A stretch of DNA of 64,000 nt from Prado023 sp963788325. GTDB lineage: Bacteria > Actinomycetota > Actinomycetes > S36-B12 > CAIYMF01. The translations under genes were made by a program, and so were the position numbers. The stretch is taken from assembly GCA_963788325.1 (NCBI GenBank), contig CAWBGJ010000012.1, positions 62,001-126,000 of the forward strand, read 5' to 3'. Shown in pieces: positions 49,398 through 56,956 of the stretch. The notes beneath the pieces were generated by a model. The model was not told the origin of the DNA. It saw nothing but the letters and a program-made list of their open reading frames with translations, and did not search any database. Position 1 is the first letter of the stretch. Every line of letters starts with the position of its first letter.

Positions 49398-50371
49398 GCC
49401 TCCCGCTCAGTGACGACCGGCCGCTGACGTGGGTCGTCGGCGCGGGCGGCCTGGTCGGCTCGCACGTGACGAGCGCGCTGTCGTCGGCGGGTCACGAGGT
49501 GCTGACCAGTGCGGTGCCGTGGGCGGACGAGGACGCCGCCGCGATGACCCTGGCCGCCGACGTCCCAGCGCTTCGCGGACGCCCGGCGCGGACGTCGTTG
49601 GGCGCTGGCCTGGTGCGCCGGGGCCGGCGTCGTGGCGACCGGGGAGGAGGCCCTGGCCGCCGAGGTGCGGGTCTTCGACCGCGTGCGATGGCCGCGCTCG
49701 CGGCTCGGTCGAGCCCGGGGAGGACGGCGTCGTGTTCCTCGCCTCGTCGGCCGGCGGGCTGTACGCCGGGTCGCCGCGAGCCGCCGTTCGACGAGCGCAC
49801 GCCGCCGCGCCCGCTGGTCGCCTACGGCCGGGCCAAGCTCGCGATGGAGGCGCCGGGCCGCGGAGCTCGCCGCAGCGCACCGGGGTGCGCGTCGTGCTCG
49901 GTCGGCTGGCCAACGTGTACGGCCCGGGCCAGACGCCTGGGCAAGCCGCAGGGCCTGCTCTCCCAGCTGTGCCTGGCCGACGCCACGGGGCGGCCGCTGC
50001 CGGTGTTCGTCTCGATGGACACCATCCGCGACTACCTGTACGTCGGCGACGCGGCCCGGATGATCGAGCGGCAGCATCGACCTGGCCCGCGACGAGCCGC
50101 CGGGCGCGGTGGTCACCAAGGTGCTGGCCTCGGGGCACCCGGTCACCGTGGGCTACGTCGATCTCCGAGGCGCGACGGGTGTTCCACCGGCGGCTGCGCA
50201 CGATCCCGGTCGGTGGTGCCGTCGACCGGCCAGGTGCTCGACCTGCGGCTGCGCTCGCGGGTGTGGCCCGCGCTCGACTCGCTCGCGGCGACGACCCTCG
50301 CGTCGGGGCTGGCCCGGACCTCGGCCGACGTGCGCGCCCGCGTCGTGGCCGGCGGTCCGCTCGACGCCTGA
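49394..50371 (+). CDS. NAD-dependent sugar epimerase/dehydratase (SDR extended family) (frameshifted)
   Basis: GTG 49394 overlaps the GT2 stop. TWVVGAGGLVGSHVTSALSS is the NAD-binding GxxGxxG. After frame changes follow DGVVFLASSAGGLYAGS, RPLVAYGRAKLAMEA (the YxxxK pair), VRVVLGRLANVYGPGQT, RDYLYVGDAARMIER and VWPALDSLAATTLASGLART. It modifies a nucleotide sugar or cofactor-bound sugar in the same envelope pathway as its neighbour. The substrate is unknown. About eight frame changes. Confidence 0.75.
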   Translation: MSLPLSDDRPLTWVVGAGGLVGSHVTSALSSAGHEVLTSAVPWADEDAAAMTLAADVPALRGRPARTSLGAGLVRRGRRRGDRGGGPGRRGAGLRPRAMAALAARSSPGRTASCSSPRRPAGCTPGRREPPFDERTPPRPLVAYGRAKLAMEAPGRGARRSAPGCASCSVGWPTCTARARRLGKPQGLLSQLCLADATGRPLPVFVSMDTIRDYLYVGDAARMIERQHRPGPRRAAGRGGHQGAGLGAPGHRGLRRSPRRDGCSTGGCARSRSVVPSTGQVLDLRLRSRVWPALDSLAATTLASGLARTSADVRARVVAGGPLDA

Positions 50372-50529
50372 CGGGCACGCGGCACGCGCCCTCGGCGAAA
50401 CGGCAAGGAGTTACGACTGCAAGATGCGGTCGTCGCCACCCGCTCGTCTCGGCCGGCGAGCGTGGCCTCAGCTCGCTCGGCGACCGCCATGCGCAGCGCG
50501 TCACGCCGGTGAGATCGATGCCGCGTTGT

Positions 50530-51266
50530 TCAGCGCGCCCGGCTCGCGGCGAGGAACACCGACGACCCGAAGGGCAGGTCGCCGCGACGCAGCACGACCC
50601 GGTCGGCCCGGGCCAGGCGCAGCAGGGCGTCGTTGAGCGCGCGGCGGCAGCTGCGGCAGGGCGACGATGTCGGCCGGGCCGTCCGCGCGGCGGCGGCGCA
50701 GCCGGCGGGCCAGCCGCTCGGCGGCGAACATCGGGAAGACGGAGGCGAACCCGTAGGTCGCGCGGTCCACGGTGAAGCCGGCGCGCTCGACGGCAGCGAC
50801 CGCGCGCGGCCGGCGTGTAGCGGCGGTGGTGGCCGTTGGCCACGTCGAAGTCGCTCCACGCCCAGGTGTAGGCCGGCACGGACATGAGGAAACGCCCACC
50901 GGGGCGCAGCACGCGGCGCACCTCGGCCAGCGCGGTCGGCCTCGGGGTCGCAGTGCTCGATCACGTCGAAGGCGCGTCACGGCGTCGAAGGTCCCGTCGG
51001 CGAACGGCAGCGCCAGGGCCGAGCCGCAGACCCCGTCGGACGCCCAGCCCGCGCGGGTCGATGTCCAGCGAGACGGTGCGCCCGGCGGCGTCGCGCAGCC
51101 AGGCGGCGCTCGGGCCGTCGGCGCTGCCCAGGTCGAGGACGAGGTCCGGCGCCCTCGACGTGCGTCGCGCAGGGCGGTCTCGAGCAGGTCGGCGCGGGCG
51201 ACGTACCACCAGTAGTCGGGGGCGGCGATGGACGCGCGAGCCCCCGTGTCCCTCGCCCTGATGCAC
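50530..51266 (-). CDS. Class I SAM-dependent methyltransferase (frameshifted)
   Basis: The reading is SIAAPDYWWYVARADLLETA, LVLDLGSADGPSAAWLRDAA (AdoMet motif I), SLDIDPRGL, FADGTFDAV, VIEHCDPEADALAEVRRVLR, PGGRFLMSVPAYTWAWSDFD and FPMFAAERLARRLRRR, with five or more frame changes. It resembles Methyltransf_11/23 proteins in polysaccharide gene groups. The start near 51266 is approximate. It is divergent from the phosphatase gene. Confidence 0.7.
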
Positions 51267-51350
51267 GGGGGAACCCTATCGCCGGCCGGCCGGGCGCTCG
51301 GAGCCCGGCGATGCGTCCCCACGTGCGCAGCCGGTGCCCGCCGACCGGGA

Positions 51351-51356
51351 TAGCGT
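51351..51356 (+). promoter_or_regulatory. -10 box for a leaderless start of the phosphatase gene
   Basis: TAGCGT, 7 nt before GTG 51364. Confidence 0.4.
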
Positions 51357-51363
51357 TCGGGGC

Positions 51364-52047
51364 GTGCGGATCCTGTATGTGTGCACGGCCAACATCTGCC
51401 GCTCGGCCTCGGCCCAGCAGCTGCTGCGCGCCGCGGTGGCGCAGTACCCGGAGCTGGCCGGCATCGAGGTGCGCTCCGCGGGTACCGCCGCGATGGTCGG
51501 CGCGTCGGGGTGCCGGGTGGCGCCGGCGCTGGTCGGGCAGGCACAGGAGCACCGTTCCCAGCAGCTGACGCCGGAGCTCGTCGCGTGGGCGGATCTGATC
51601 CTGACGGCCGCGCGCGACCACCGCCCGCCGATCGCGGCGCTCTCGCCGGCCGCCCGCAGCCGCATGTTCACGATCCGCCAGGCGGGCCGGATCGCCGACT
51701 GGATCATGGAGATCGGAATGATCGCCGCGGCCCTGGAGCCCGGCGACCGGCTCGAGCGCTACCCGCTGGGCGATCCGCGGCGACTCGTTCCGGATCTACC
51801 CGAGGGCATCGGCGCGCGCGAGGCGTGGCTGGTCGCCGAGCTGGACGCCGCACGTGGGATGGCGCCCGCGACCCAGAACGAGGAGTCCGCTCCGGCCGCC
51901 TCGCCGCTGCCGGACGAGGCGCACGTCGATGACGTCCTGGACCCGCACGTCCTGGGCATGGGGATGCACCAGCTGGGCTTCGAGCAGCTCCGGGACTCGA
52001 CCGACGCGCTGGTCCGGGTGCTCCGGGAGGTCGCGCAGGCGCGCTGA
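51364..52047 (+). CDS. Low-molecular-weight protein-tyrosine-phosphatase family protein
   Basis: 227 residues starting VRILYVCTANICRSASAQQL: the CX5R loop (Cys7, Arg13) of LMW-PTPs. AGIEVRSAGTAAMVGASGC follows, then LTPELVAWADLILTAARDH, in the place of the usual general-acid DP loop. The C-terminal half (about residues 120-227) is longer than in typical 150-residue enzymes. In polysaccharide loci such phosphatases dephosphorylate a Wzc-type tyrosine kinase; no kinase lies in the window. TAGCGT 7 nt upstream indicates a leaderless transcript. Intact. Confidence 0.85.
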   Translation: MRILYVCTANICRSASAQQLLRAAVAQYPELAGIEVRSAGTAAMVGASGCRVAPALVGQAQEHRSQQLTPELVAWADLILTAARDHRPPIAALSPAARSRMFTIRQAGRIADWIMEIGMIAAALEPGDRLERYPLGDPRRLVPDLPEGIGAREAWLVAELDAARGMAPATQNEESAPAASPLPDEAHVDDVLDPHVLGMGMHQLGFEQLRDSTDALVRVLREVAQAR

Positions 52048-52126
52048 AGCGCCGGGCACGCGCCGGGACGAGGGGGACCTCCGTCGAGCCCCCCGCGGCG
52101 GCGCGAGGGCGCTTGGCTGCCCAGGC

Positions 52127-52537
52127 TCAACCGGGTGGTGCGCCCTGGAGCGCCGCAGCGAGATCGGTCTGCGTGAAGTCATCGCCGACGTAGAGCAACG
52201 GCTCGCCAGCCGCCTTCGCCAAGCCGTAGGACAAGCAGTCGCCGAAGTTCAGGCCCGCCGGGTGGCCGCTGCCCTTCCTGAAGTCCGCGTAGGCCGCTCG
52301 GGCCGCCATCGCCTGGGCGGCATCGAACGGCGCCAGCCCGACGCCCAGCACCGCCAGGAGCTCATCGAGACGTCGGCTGAGCACCGGATCGCCGATGCGG
52401 TCGACCACGGCGGCCACCTCGACGTAGCTGGCCGCGGAGATCCGAGCGCCGCCGGCGGCGAGGATGGCCTCCGCGAGCTGTTCGGCCGACGGCTCGCCGC
52501 GAAGGATGGCGATGACGGCCGACGTGTCGACGATCAT
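52127..52537 (-). CDS. vapC: VapC PIN-domain ribonuclease toxin
   Basis: 136 residues with the PIN acidic residues: Asp4 (MIVDTSAVIAILRGE), Glu40 (SAASYVEVAAVVD), Asp100 (LNFGDCLSYGLAK) and Asp119/120 (PLLYVGDDFTQTDL). This is a Mg2+-dependent RNase toxin, normally held by VapB. ATG 52537 overlaps the VapB stop (ATGA). Intact, so a functional toxin-antitoxin pair is likely. Confidence 0.93.
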   Translation of the reverse strand: MIVDTSAVIAILRGEPSAEQLAEAILAAGGARISAASYVEVAAVVDRIGDPVLSRRLDELLAVLGVGLAPFDAAQAMAARAAYADFRKGSGHPAGLNFGDCLSYGLAKAAGEPLLYVGDDFTQTDLAAALQGAPPG

Positions 52538-52830
52538 CGGGGGAGCCCCGCGTCGTCGTAGAGGTGCGCTGTCGGGTCGGCGTAGCTCCCGTCAGTGTCG
52601 GCTCCGAGCCCGGCGCGGGCGAACCGGGGTGCAGTGTCGGCGATCAGTGCGCGGAGTCGATCCAGGGGTGCGCCCTGGCCTGCCGCGTGTGCAGCCGCGT
52701 CGGCGGCGAGCAGCTCCGCGAGCCGGGCCTCGATGGCGCTGGCCACGGCCTCGGACTTCGACTCGCCGGTGAGCCGGGCGAGCTCGTCTATCGCGTGCAG
52801 GGTCCGCGGGTTCTTGAGGTTGAGCGCCAT
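52534..52830 (-). CDS. vapB: VapB-type antitoxin (Rv0623-like)
   Basis: 98 residues: ALNLKNPRTLHAIDELARLT, then GESKSEAVASAIEARLAELL, the ribbon-helix-helix start of the Rv0623/PSK-type VapB antitoxins. The C-terminal tail (TDGSYADPTAHLYDDAGLPR) is the toxin-binding part. It directly precedes vapC with ATGA coupling. An inverted repeat immediately upstream (52832-52861) is a likely autoregulatory operator. Intact. Confidence 0.9.
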   Translation of the reverse strand: MALNLKNPRTLHAIDELARLTGESKSEAVASAIEARLAELLAADAAAHAAGQGAPLDRLRALIADTAPRFARAGLGADTDGSYADPTAHLYDDAGLPR

Positions 52831-52831
52831 G

Positions 52832-52861
52832 GTGGTACCTCCCTGTGCGGCAGGGTACCAC
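52832..52861. promoter_or_regulatory. Probable VapBC autoregulatory operator
   Basis: gtggtacc (52832-52839) and ggtaccac (52854-52861), perfect 8-bp arms with a 14-bp spacer, just before the vapB start. Another gggtacc follows. VapBC complexes of known systems bind such repeats; the assignment here is inference. Confidence 0.5.
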
Positions 52862-53164
52862 GGGTACCTCCGTGCGCTGCGGAGTGAGGATCCGATCCCG
52901 TCGCGCCGGGCCCAGCACCGGAATGACCGGGCAAACTCAGGCACAAACGGATACGTCAGGTGACGGACCTGGCCTGCGTCGAATTGTGCGGGCATCTTCG
53001 CCCACGGTGGAGGCGTGTCAGGTGATCTGTGGACGACCCGTTCCGCCGAAGGCAGGGGTCACTCCTCAGCCGCGCGTCTCGACGAGCCCTCGGCGGCTGG
53101 CCCGATGCGGCACACCGGCCCACGCCGGGGCGCTCAGGCAAGCGGCCGAACGCGCTTGAGGGCG
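52862..53164. other. Gene-free stretch between the caspase gene and vapB
   Basis: 303 bp downstream of the caspase gene and upstream of vapB. I find no gene, repeat or clear hairpin. Confidence 0.4.
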
Positions 53165-53926
53165 TCAGTCAGCAGCTGTGGTGAAGGGTCGCTCGCTCAG
53201 TTGGACGGCGTCGGGGCCGAGGTAGCGGATCCGTGGGTGCTGCAGGGGTCCCCGGTTGCGCACGATCACCGAAGCGGCGCGGAACCAGTCGAGGTAGCTG
53301 CCGCGATTGGCGGCCGAGCCCCAGGCGCTCTGGAGCGCCCACGAGAGGAGTCCACGGGTGCCCGCGCCCGACGGGAACTCCGCGGCGCTCTCGTCGGCCA
53401 TGGCCGCGGCGAACTGGATGCGGGCAGGCCAGAGGCCGACCTTCTCCACGACGGGCTGGGGTGAATCGTCGTAGTGCAGCGCGATGCCGACGGAGTCCGC
53501 GCTGCAGCTGTCGATGAACTGCACTACGCGGAACCTTCCGGGATTCGAGGCCCAGAGCCGACCGAAGAAGTCGTCGAGGAGCGGGCCGTCGGAGGCGACC
53601 AGAGCCTCGTCGAGGTGGTCGAGCTCGTCGTGGCTCTGGTCGGGGAGCTGGAACCCGTGCCCGGAGAAGACGATGACCAGCAATGAGCCGTCGGCGCACC
53701 CGGCCACTGCGGAGGTCAGGGCATCGGACAGCGCCCGGACGGTGGTCTCCTCGGGGGTGGTGAGCGTGCGGATCTCCGCGTCGGGCCCGAGCTGCTCGGA
53801 CAGGAACGTCTCGAACCATTGGATGTCGTTGAGCACGCCGGAGAGAGGGCCGAACGAGTAGTCACGCCCCTGGGCCACGAACGACACGGGACCGGGAACC
53901 CCGATGAGCAGGGCGGAGGAGGTCAT
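53165..53926 (-). CDS. Caspase-like protease (peptidase C14, orthocaspase p20 type)
   Basis: 253 residues. LLVIVFSGHGFQLPD carries the catalytic His (His90) and RVVQFIDSCSADSVG the catalytic Cys (Cys141). HLDEALVASDGPLLDDFFGR between them is the classical p20 loop with acidic residues. The N-terminal GPLSGVLNDIQWFETFL is the usual first helix region. No signal peptide, so cytoplasmic. A single p20/p10-like domain with no repeat or effector domain attached. Its ATG overlaps the stop of the upstream three-TM gene (ATGA), so the two are co-translated. Bacterial caspases in two-gene sets often act in conflict or cell death; the role here is unproven. Intact. Confidence 0.85.
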   Translation of the reverse strand: MTSSALLIGVPGPVSFVAQGRDYSFGPLSGVLNDIQWFETFLSEQLGPDAEIRTLTTPEETTVRALSDALTSAVAGCADGSLLVIVFSGHGFQLPDQSHDELDHLDEALVASDGPLLDDFFGRLWASNPGRFRVVQFIDSCSADSVGIALHYDDSPQPVVEKVGLWPARIQFAAAMADESAAEFPSGAGTRGLLSWALQSAWGSAANRGSYLDWFRAASVIVRNRGPLQHPRIRYLGPDAVQLSERPFTTAAD

Positions 53927-55002
53927 GGTGCGGGCGACGGGGTGGGGGCCGGGTCGGTGGATGAGGCGGTGGCCGGAGAGGTCGAGGGTTCAGCGGAGCC
54001 GGGGGCCGGAGCGGCCGGTTCTGTGGCCTGCTGCGAGGGGGAGGGCTCGTCGCTCGGCGGTCCCACATAGAGGGCCTTGGCCCCCACGAGCGTGAAGACG
54101 GCGAGGAGCAGCATCAGCCCGCCGACGACGAGCACAGTGGTCGTTCCCCGCAGTTGGCCGGCGCGCCGCAGCACTTCGGGGACCTTGTCGAGTACGTCGG
54201 CCGTACCCCGGAGCGTGACTCCGGCACCCTGCGCTGCGCGCTGCCGACCGCGAACCTCCAGCGCCGCCATCAGGGCTCCCGCGAGAAGGAGCACCCCACC
54301 GACGGCCACCAGCAACGCGCTGATCGCGAGCCGGGAGCGCTCGCTGAACGTGCCGTTCGTCAGGTCGGCGACGGGCTCGGTGGTGGCAGCGGTGGTGGTG
54401 GCAGCGGGTGTGGGCGTGGCCGGTTCCGGCTCGGCGGCGGCCGAGGGCCCGGACGAGGACTCGACGGAGGTCGGGGCGGCCGAGGAGGCCGCCGAGGTCA
54501 TGGCCGGGGCCGGCTCAGCGGTCTCGTCCGACCACTCGATCTGGCCCAGGAGGAGCACGCCGACAATCCCGAGGAGAGCGACCGCGAGCGCGGTGAAGAT
54601 GACCCCCGCCCAGGCCGTGAACCGCGAATCGTACTCACCCACCTGCACCTCGACGACGCCCTCACTGTCTGCCGGTGGGGTCGCCGGTACCTCGGCAGGC
54701 TGGGCCGCCACGACGGTCGTCTCGGCCGATTCGATCAGCGTCGTGCCCTCCTTCGCGGACGCTTTGAAGGTCCCTAGCCGCTGATCTCCGGTGAGTTCCC
54801 ACGTCCGCCCGGTGGGTGCGGGGTCGGTGACCTCCTGCCCGTCGCGCAGCAGCCTGACGTCGGTCACCACCCCGTCGGGCGGGTCCGTCGACACCACCAT
54901 CGTGACCGGGCTGTCGGCGCCGACCTGCAGGGTGTACCCGTCCTCGCTGCTCTGCGCCGGGTTCCCGGCGGACGAAGCGCTCAGGACGAGGGCGATGGAC
55001 AT
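53923..55002 (-). CDS. Three-TM protein with N-terminal Ig-like domain, partner of the caspase gene
   Basis: 359 residues. Residues 1-130 form a beta-rich domain (TLQVGADSPVTMVVSTDPPD, DVRLLRDGQEVTD) without a signal peptide. TM1 is about 131-153 (WAGVIFTALAVALLGIVGVL), followed by a Ser/Ala/Pro/Thr linker (158-213). TM2 is about 225-249, then a basic loop (RGRQRAAQGAGVTLRG to VLRRAGQLRG), TM3 about 288-311 and another Pro/Ser/Thr tail. The basic loop places the N-terminal domain in the cytoplasm with the caspase, and the linkers outside. Start ATG 55002 was chosen because TTGACA-18-GACAGT lies 6 nt before it; ATG 55065 is the alternative. I recognise no known family. Confidence 0.75.
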   Translation of the reverse strand: MSIALVLSASSAGNPAQSSEDGYTLQVGADSPVTMVVSTDPPDGVVTDVRLLRDGQEVTDPAPTGRTWELTGDQRLGTFKASAKEGTTLIESAETTVVAAQPAEVPATPPADSEGVVEVQVGEYDSRFTAWAGVIFTALAVALLGIVGVLLLGQIEWSDETAEPAPAMTSAASSAAPTSVESSSGPSAAAEPEPATPTPAATTTAATTEPVADLTNGTFSERSRLAISALLVAVGGVLLLAGALMAALEVRGRQRAAQGAGVTLRGTADVLDKVPEVLRRAGQLRGTTTVLVVGGLMLLLAVFTLVGAKALYVGPPSDEPSPSQQATEPAAPAPGSAEPSTSPATASSTDPAPTPSPAP

Positions 55003-55008
55003 GCCAGC

Positions 55009-55038
55009 ACTGTCCTCGCGGGTTCGGAGCACTGTCAA
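55009..55038 (-). promoter_or_regulatory. Promoter of the three-TM/caspase operon
   Basis: Perfect -35 TTGACA (55033-55038), 18-bp spacer, -10 GACAGT (55009-55014), then 6 nt to ATG 55002. This is the clearest promoter in the window and supports a leaderless transcript. Confidence 0.6.
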
Positions 55039-55234
55039 GGATTCGGGGTCGGATGCTGGGTTCATCAGGCTGGGGAGCTGGGTGGTCCTCGCCCTTCGCG
55101 GCTTGGTTCACGGCCGCGGTGGTGGCCGCGACCTCGGCGACCACGCTCAGCGGCGTTGGCGTGATTGGGGGGCTTGCGCTCCCGCTTCTGGGGTATCTCC
55201 CGGGGCCTGCCGCGTGTCTGGCGTCGAACCGCCG

Positions 55235-55240
55235 TACCCT
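55235..55240 (+). promoter_or_regulatory. -10 box for a leaderless start of the alpha/beta hydrolase at 55.2 kb
   Basis: TACCCT, 7 nt before ATG 55248. Confidence 0.4.
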
Positions 55241-55247
55241 CGGCCTC

Positions 55248-56160
55248 ATGACTGCCGAACGACTCGCCGACGAGCTCGCGCCCCCCGCCCCGGTGGAGTT
55301 CGTGTCCACCTCCGTGGGGGAGATCGCCGTGCGGCGCACGCCGGTGCGTGGGGACGGCCCGCACGAGCCGGCGGTGCTGGTGCACGGGTTGGGCGGCAAC
55401 TCCCTGAACTGGGTGGACCTCGCCGACGGGCTTCGCCGACCGGTTGGACTGCGTGTCGCTGGACCTGCCCGGTTTCGGGGCGACTGAGCCGCTGGCCGAC
55501 GGGGACTACTCGATCGCCGCCCACACCGCGGCGGTGGTGGCCACGATCGAGGCCCTCTTCCCCGGCCAGGCGGTGCACCTGTTCGGCAACTCGATGGGTG
55601 GGGCGATCTCGGTGCAGGTGGCCGCGCGGCACCCAGAGCTGGTGCGCACCCTGTGCCTGGTCTCCCCGGCGCTGCCGGACCTCAAGCCGCGGCTGACCAA
55701 CATCCACATCCCGGTGATGGGCCTGCCCGGGGTGGGCACGCGGCTGTTCGAGCGCTACCAGAAGGTGGGGGCGCACCAGCGCGTGCAGGCCACGTTCGAC
55801 CTCTGCTACGCCGATCCGGCGCGACTGCTTCCGCAGCGACGGGCCGAGGCGCAGGAGGAGGCCGAGCGTCGCGACGGGCTGCCCTACATCAGCGACGCCT
55901 TCATCGGCTCGACCCAGGGGCTGGTGACGACGTTCCTGGACCGGGGGCCGGACCGGCCGTGGGCGCTGGCCGGGCGGGTGCAGGCGCCGACGCTGCTGGT
56001 GTACGGGCGCAAGGACAAGCTGGTGGACCCGAAGGCGGCGCACCGGGCCACGTCGGCGTTCCCAGACGCGCGGGTCATGGTGATCGCGGACTCCGGGCAC
56101 GTGGCCCAGATGGAGCACCCGGAGTTGGTGGAGCGGTGGTGGCGGGAGTTCCTGGGGTGA
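55248..56160 (+). CDS. Alpha/beta hydrolase (one frameshift)
   Basis: ATG 55248 gives MTAERLADELAPPAPVEFVS, then EPAVLVHGLGGNSLNWVDLA (oxyanion HGLGG). After one frame change near 55440 follow CVSLDLPGFGATEPLADGDY, VHLFGNSMGGAISVQVAARH (nucleophile Ser in GNSMG), TLLVYGRKDKLVDPKAAH (Asp) and VMVIADSGHVAQMEHPELV (His). The complete catalytic triad indicates an active serine hydrolase; the substrate is unknown. TACCCT lies 7 nt before the start. Confidence 0.88.
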
Positions 56161-56203
56161 CGGGCTTGGGCTCGCCGGGACTCAGTTGGCTGGGCGCCGA
56201 CTG

Positions 56204-56377
56204 ATGAAGCCGCACATTGTGCCGCCTCATGCGGTCATCCGGGCCGGACTTACAGCGGTCCAGGAGGCAGCCGACGAGGCGGGCTACGCCCAGCTGGGGC
56301 GTGACCAGGCCGACGAGGGTGATGGTCGCCGCGCCGAAGCCCGCCGCCGGACGCCGACCTGGGCCCACGAGCAGTGA
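56204..56377 (+). CDS. Small ORF upstream of the MazF-like gene, candidate antitoxin
   Basis: 57 residues: MKPHIVPPHAVIRAGLTAVQ, then EAADEAGYAQLGRDQADEGD, with a charged tail. The size and place immediately before a MazF-like toxin suggest an antitoxin, but I recognise no antitoxin family. Neighbouring damage in the toxin gene means the frame may also be imperfect here. Confidence 0.3.
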   Translation: MKPHIVPPHAVIRAGLTAVQEAADEAGYAQLGRDQADEGDGRRAEARRRTPTWAHEQ

Positions 56378-56426
56378 CTCCGGTCGAGCATCCCTGGCCG
56401 CTGGCCGCTGGCCGGGGTCGGGGCGG

Positions 56427-56731
56427 GTGTACGCCGCCCGCCTGTCGCACTTGGACGAGAACAAGTACTGGTCGTGTCCAACAACCAGCGTAACAAGCAC
56501 CAGCCCCAGGTCCTTGGGGTACGGCTGACCACGACGCCCAAGCCGGACTTCCCCAGCATCGTCCGCCTCGACGCTCGCGAGGTGTTCCACGGATCCGTGG
56601 TGTGTGACGACGTGGTCGAGGTCTGGCAGGACGAGGTCCGCAGGGACCTCGGGGCGCTGAGCAGGCCAGCCATGGACGAGGTCAATCGTGGCCTTGCTGC
56701 GGCGTTGGGGCTTCTGGTCGCGGCGCGCTGA
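56427..56731 (+). CDS. MazF/PemK-type endoribonuclease toxin (one frameshift)
   Basis: The N-terminal reading VYAARLSHLDENKYW changes frame near 56475 into VVSNNQRNKHQPQVLGVRLT-like sequence (SNNQRNKHQPQVLGVRL is seen directly), then PSIVRLDAREVFHGSVVCDD, VVEVWQDEVRRDLGALSRPA and MDEVNRGLAAALGLLV. The SH3-like barrel pattern (VVSNNQRN, then VLCDQI-like VVCDDVVEV) is that of MazF/PemK mRNA interferases. GTG 56427 is the only nearby start and is uncertain. One frame change separates the two parts. Confidence 0.7.
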
Positions 56732-56956
56732 TCGTCGGGGGCCGCGCACCGTTCCTCGGTTGCAGCATGTCCTCTACGCTCGGCCCCGTGACCCAACTGC
56801 GCGGGGAAAGCTGGTCGTTGTGACTCCCTTGAGTCGCTCCGCGCTGGCGACGCGCACGGCGTCGGGCCGGTCTGAAGCCTGGCTCGTACCGCCGCGAGCA
56901 CGCAGGCATCCACCAGGAGCTCCTGGGTTGAGGGGTTCCACGGGGGGAGGCCAGTT

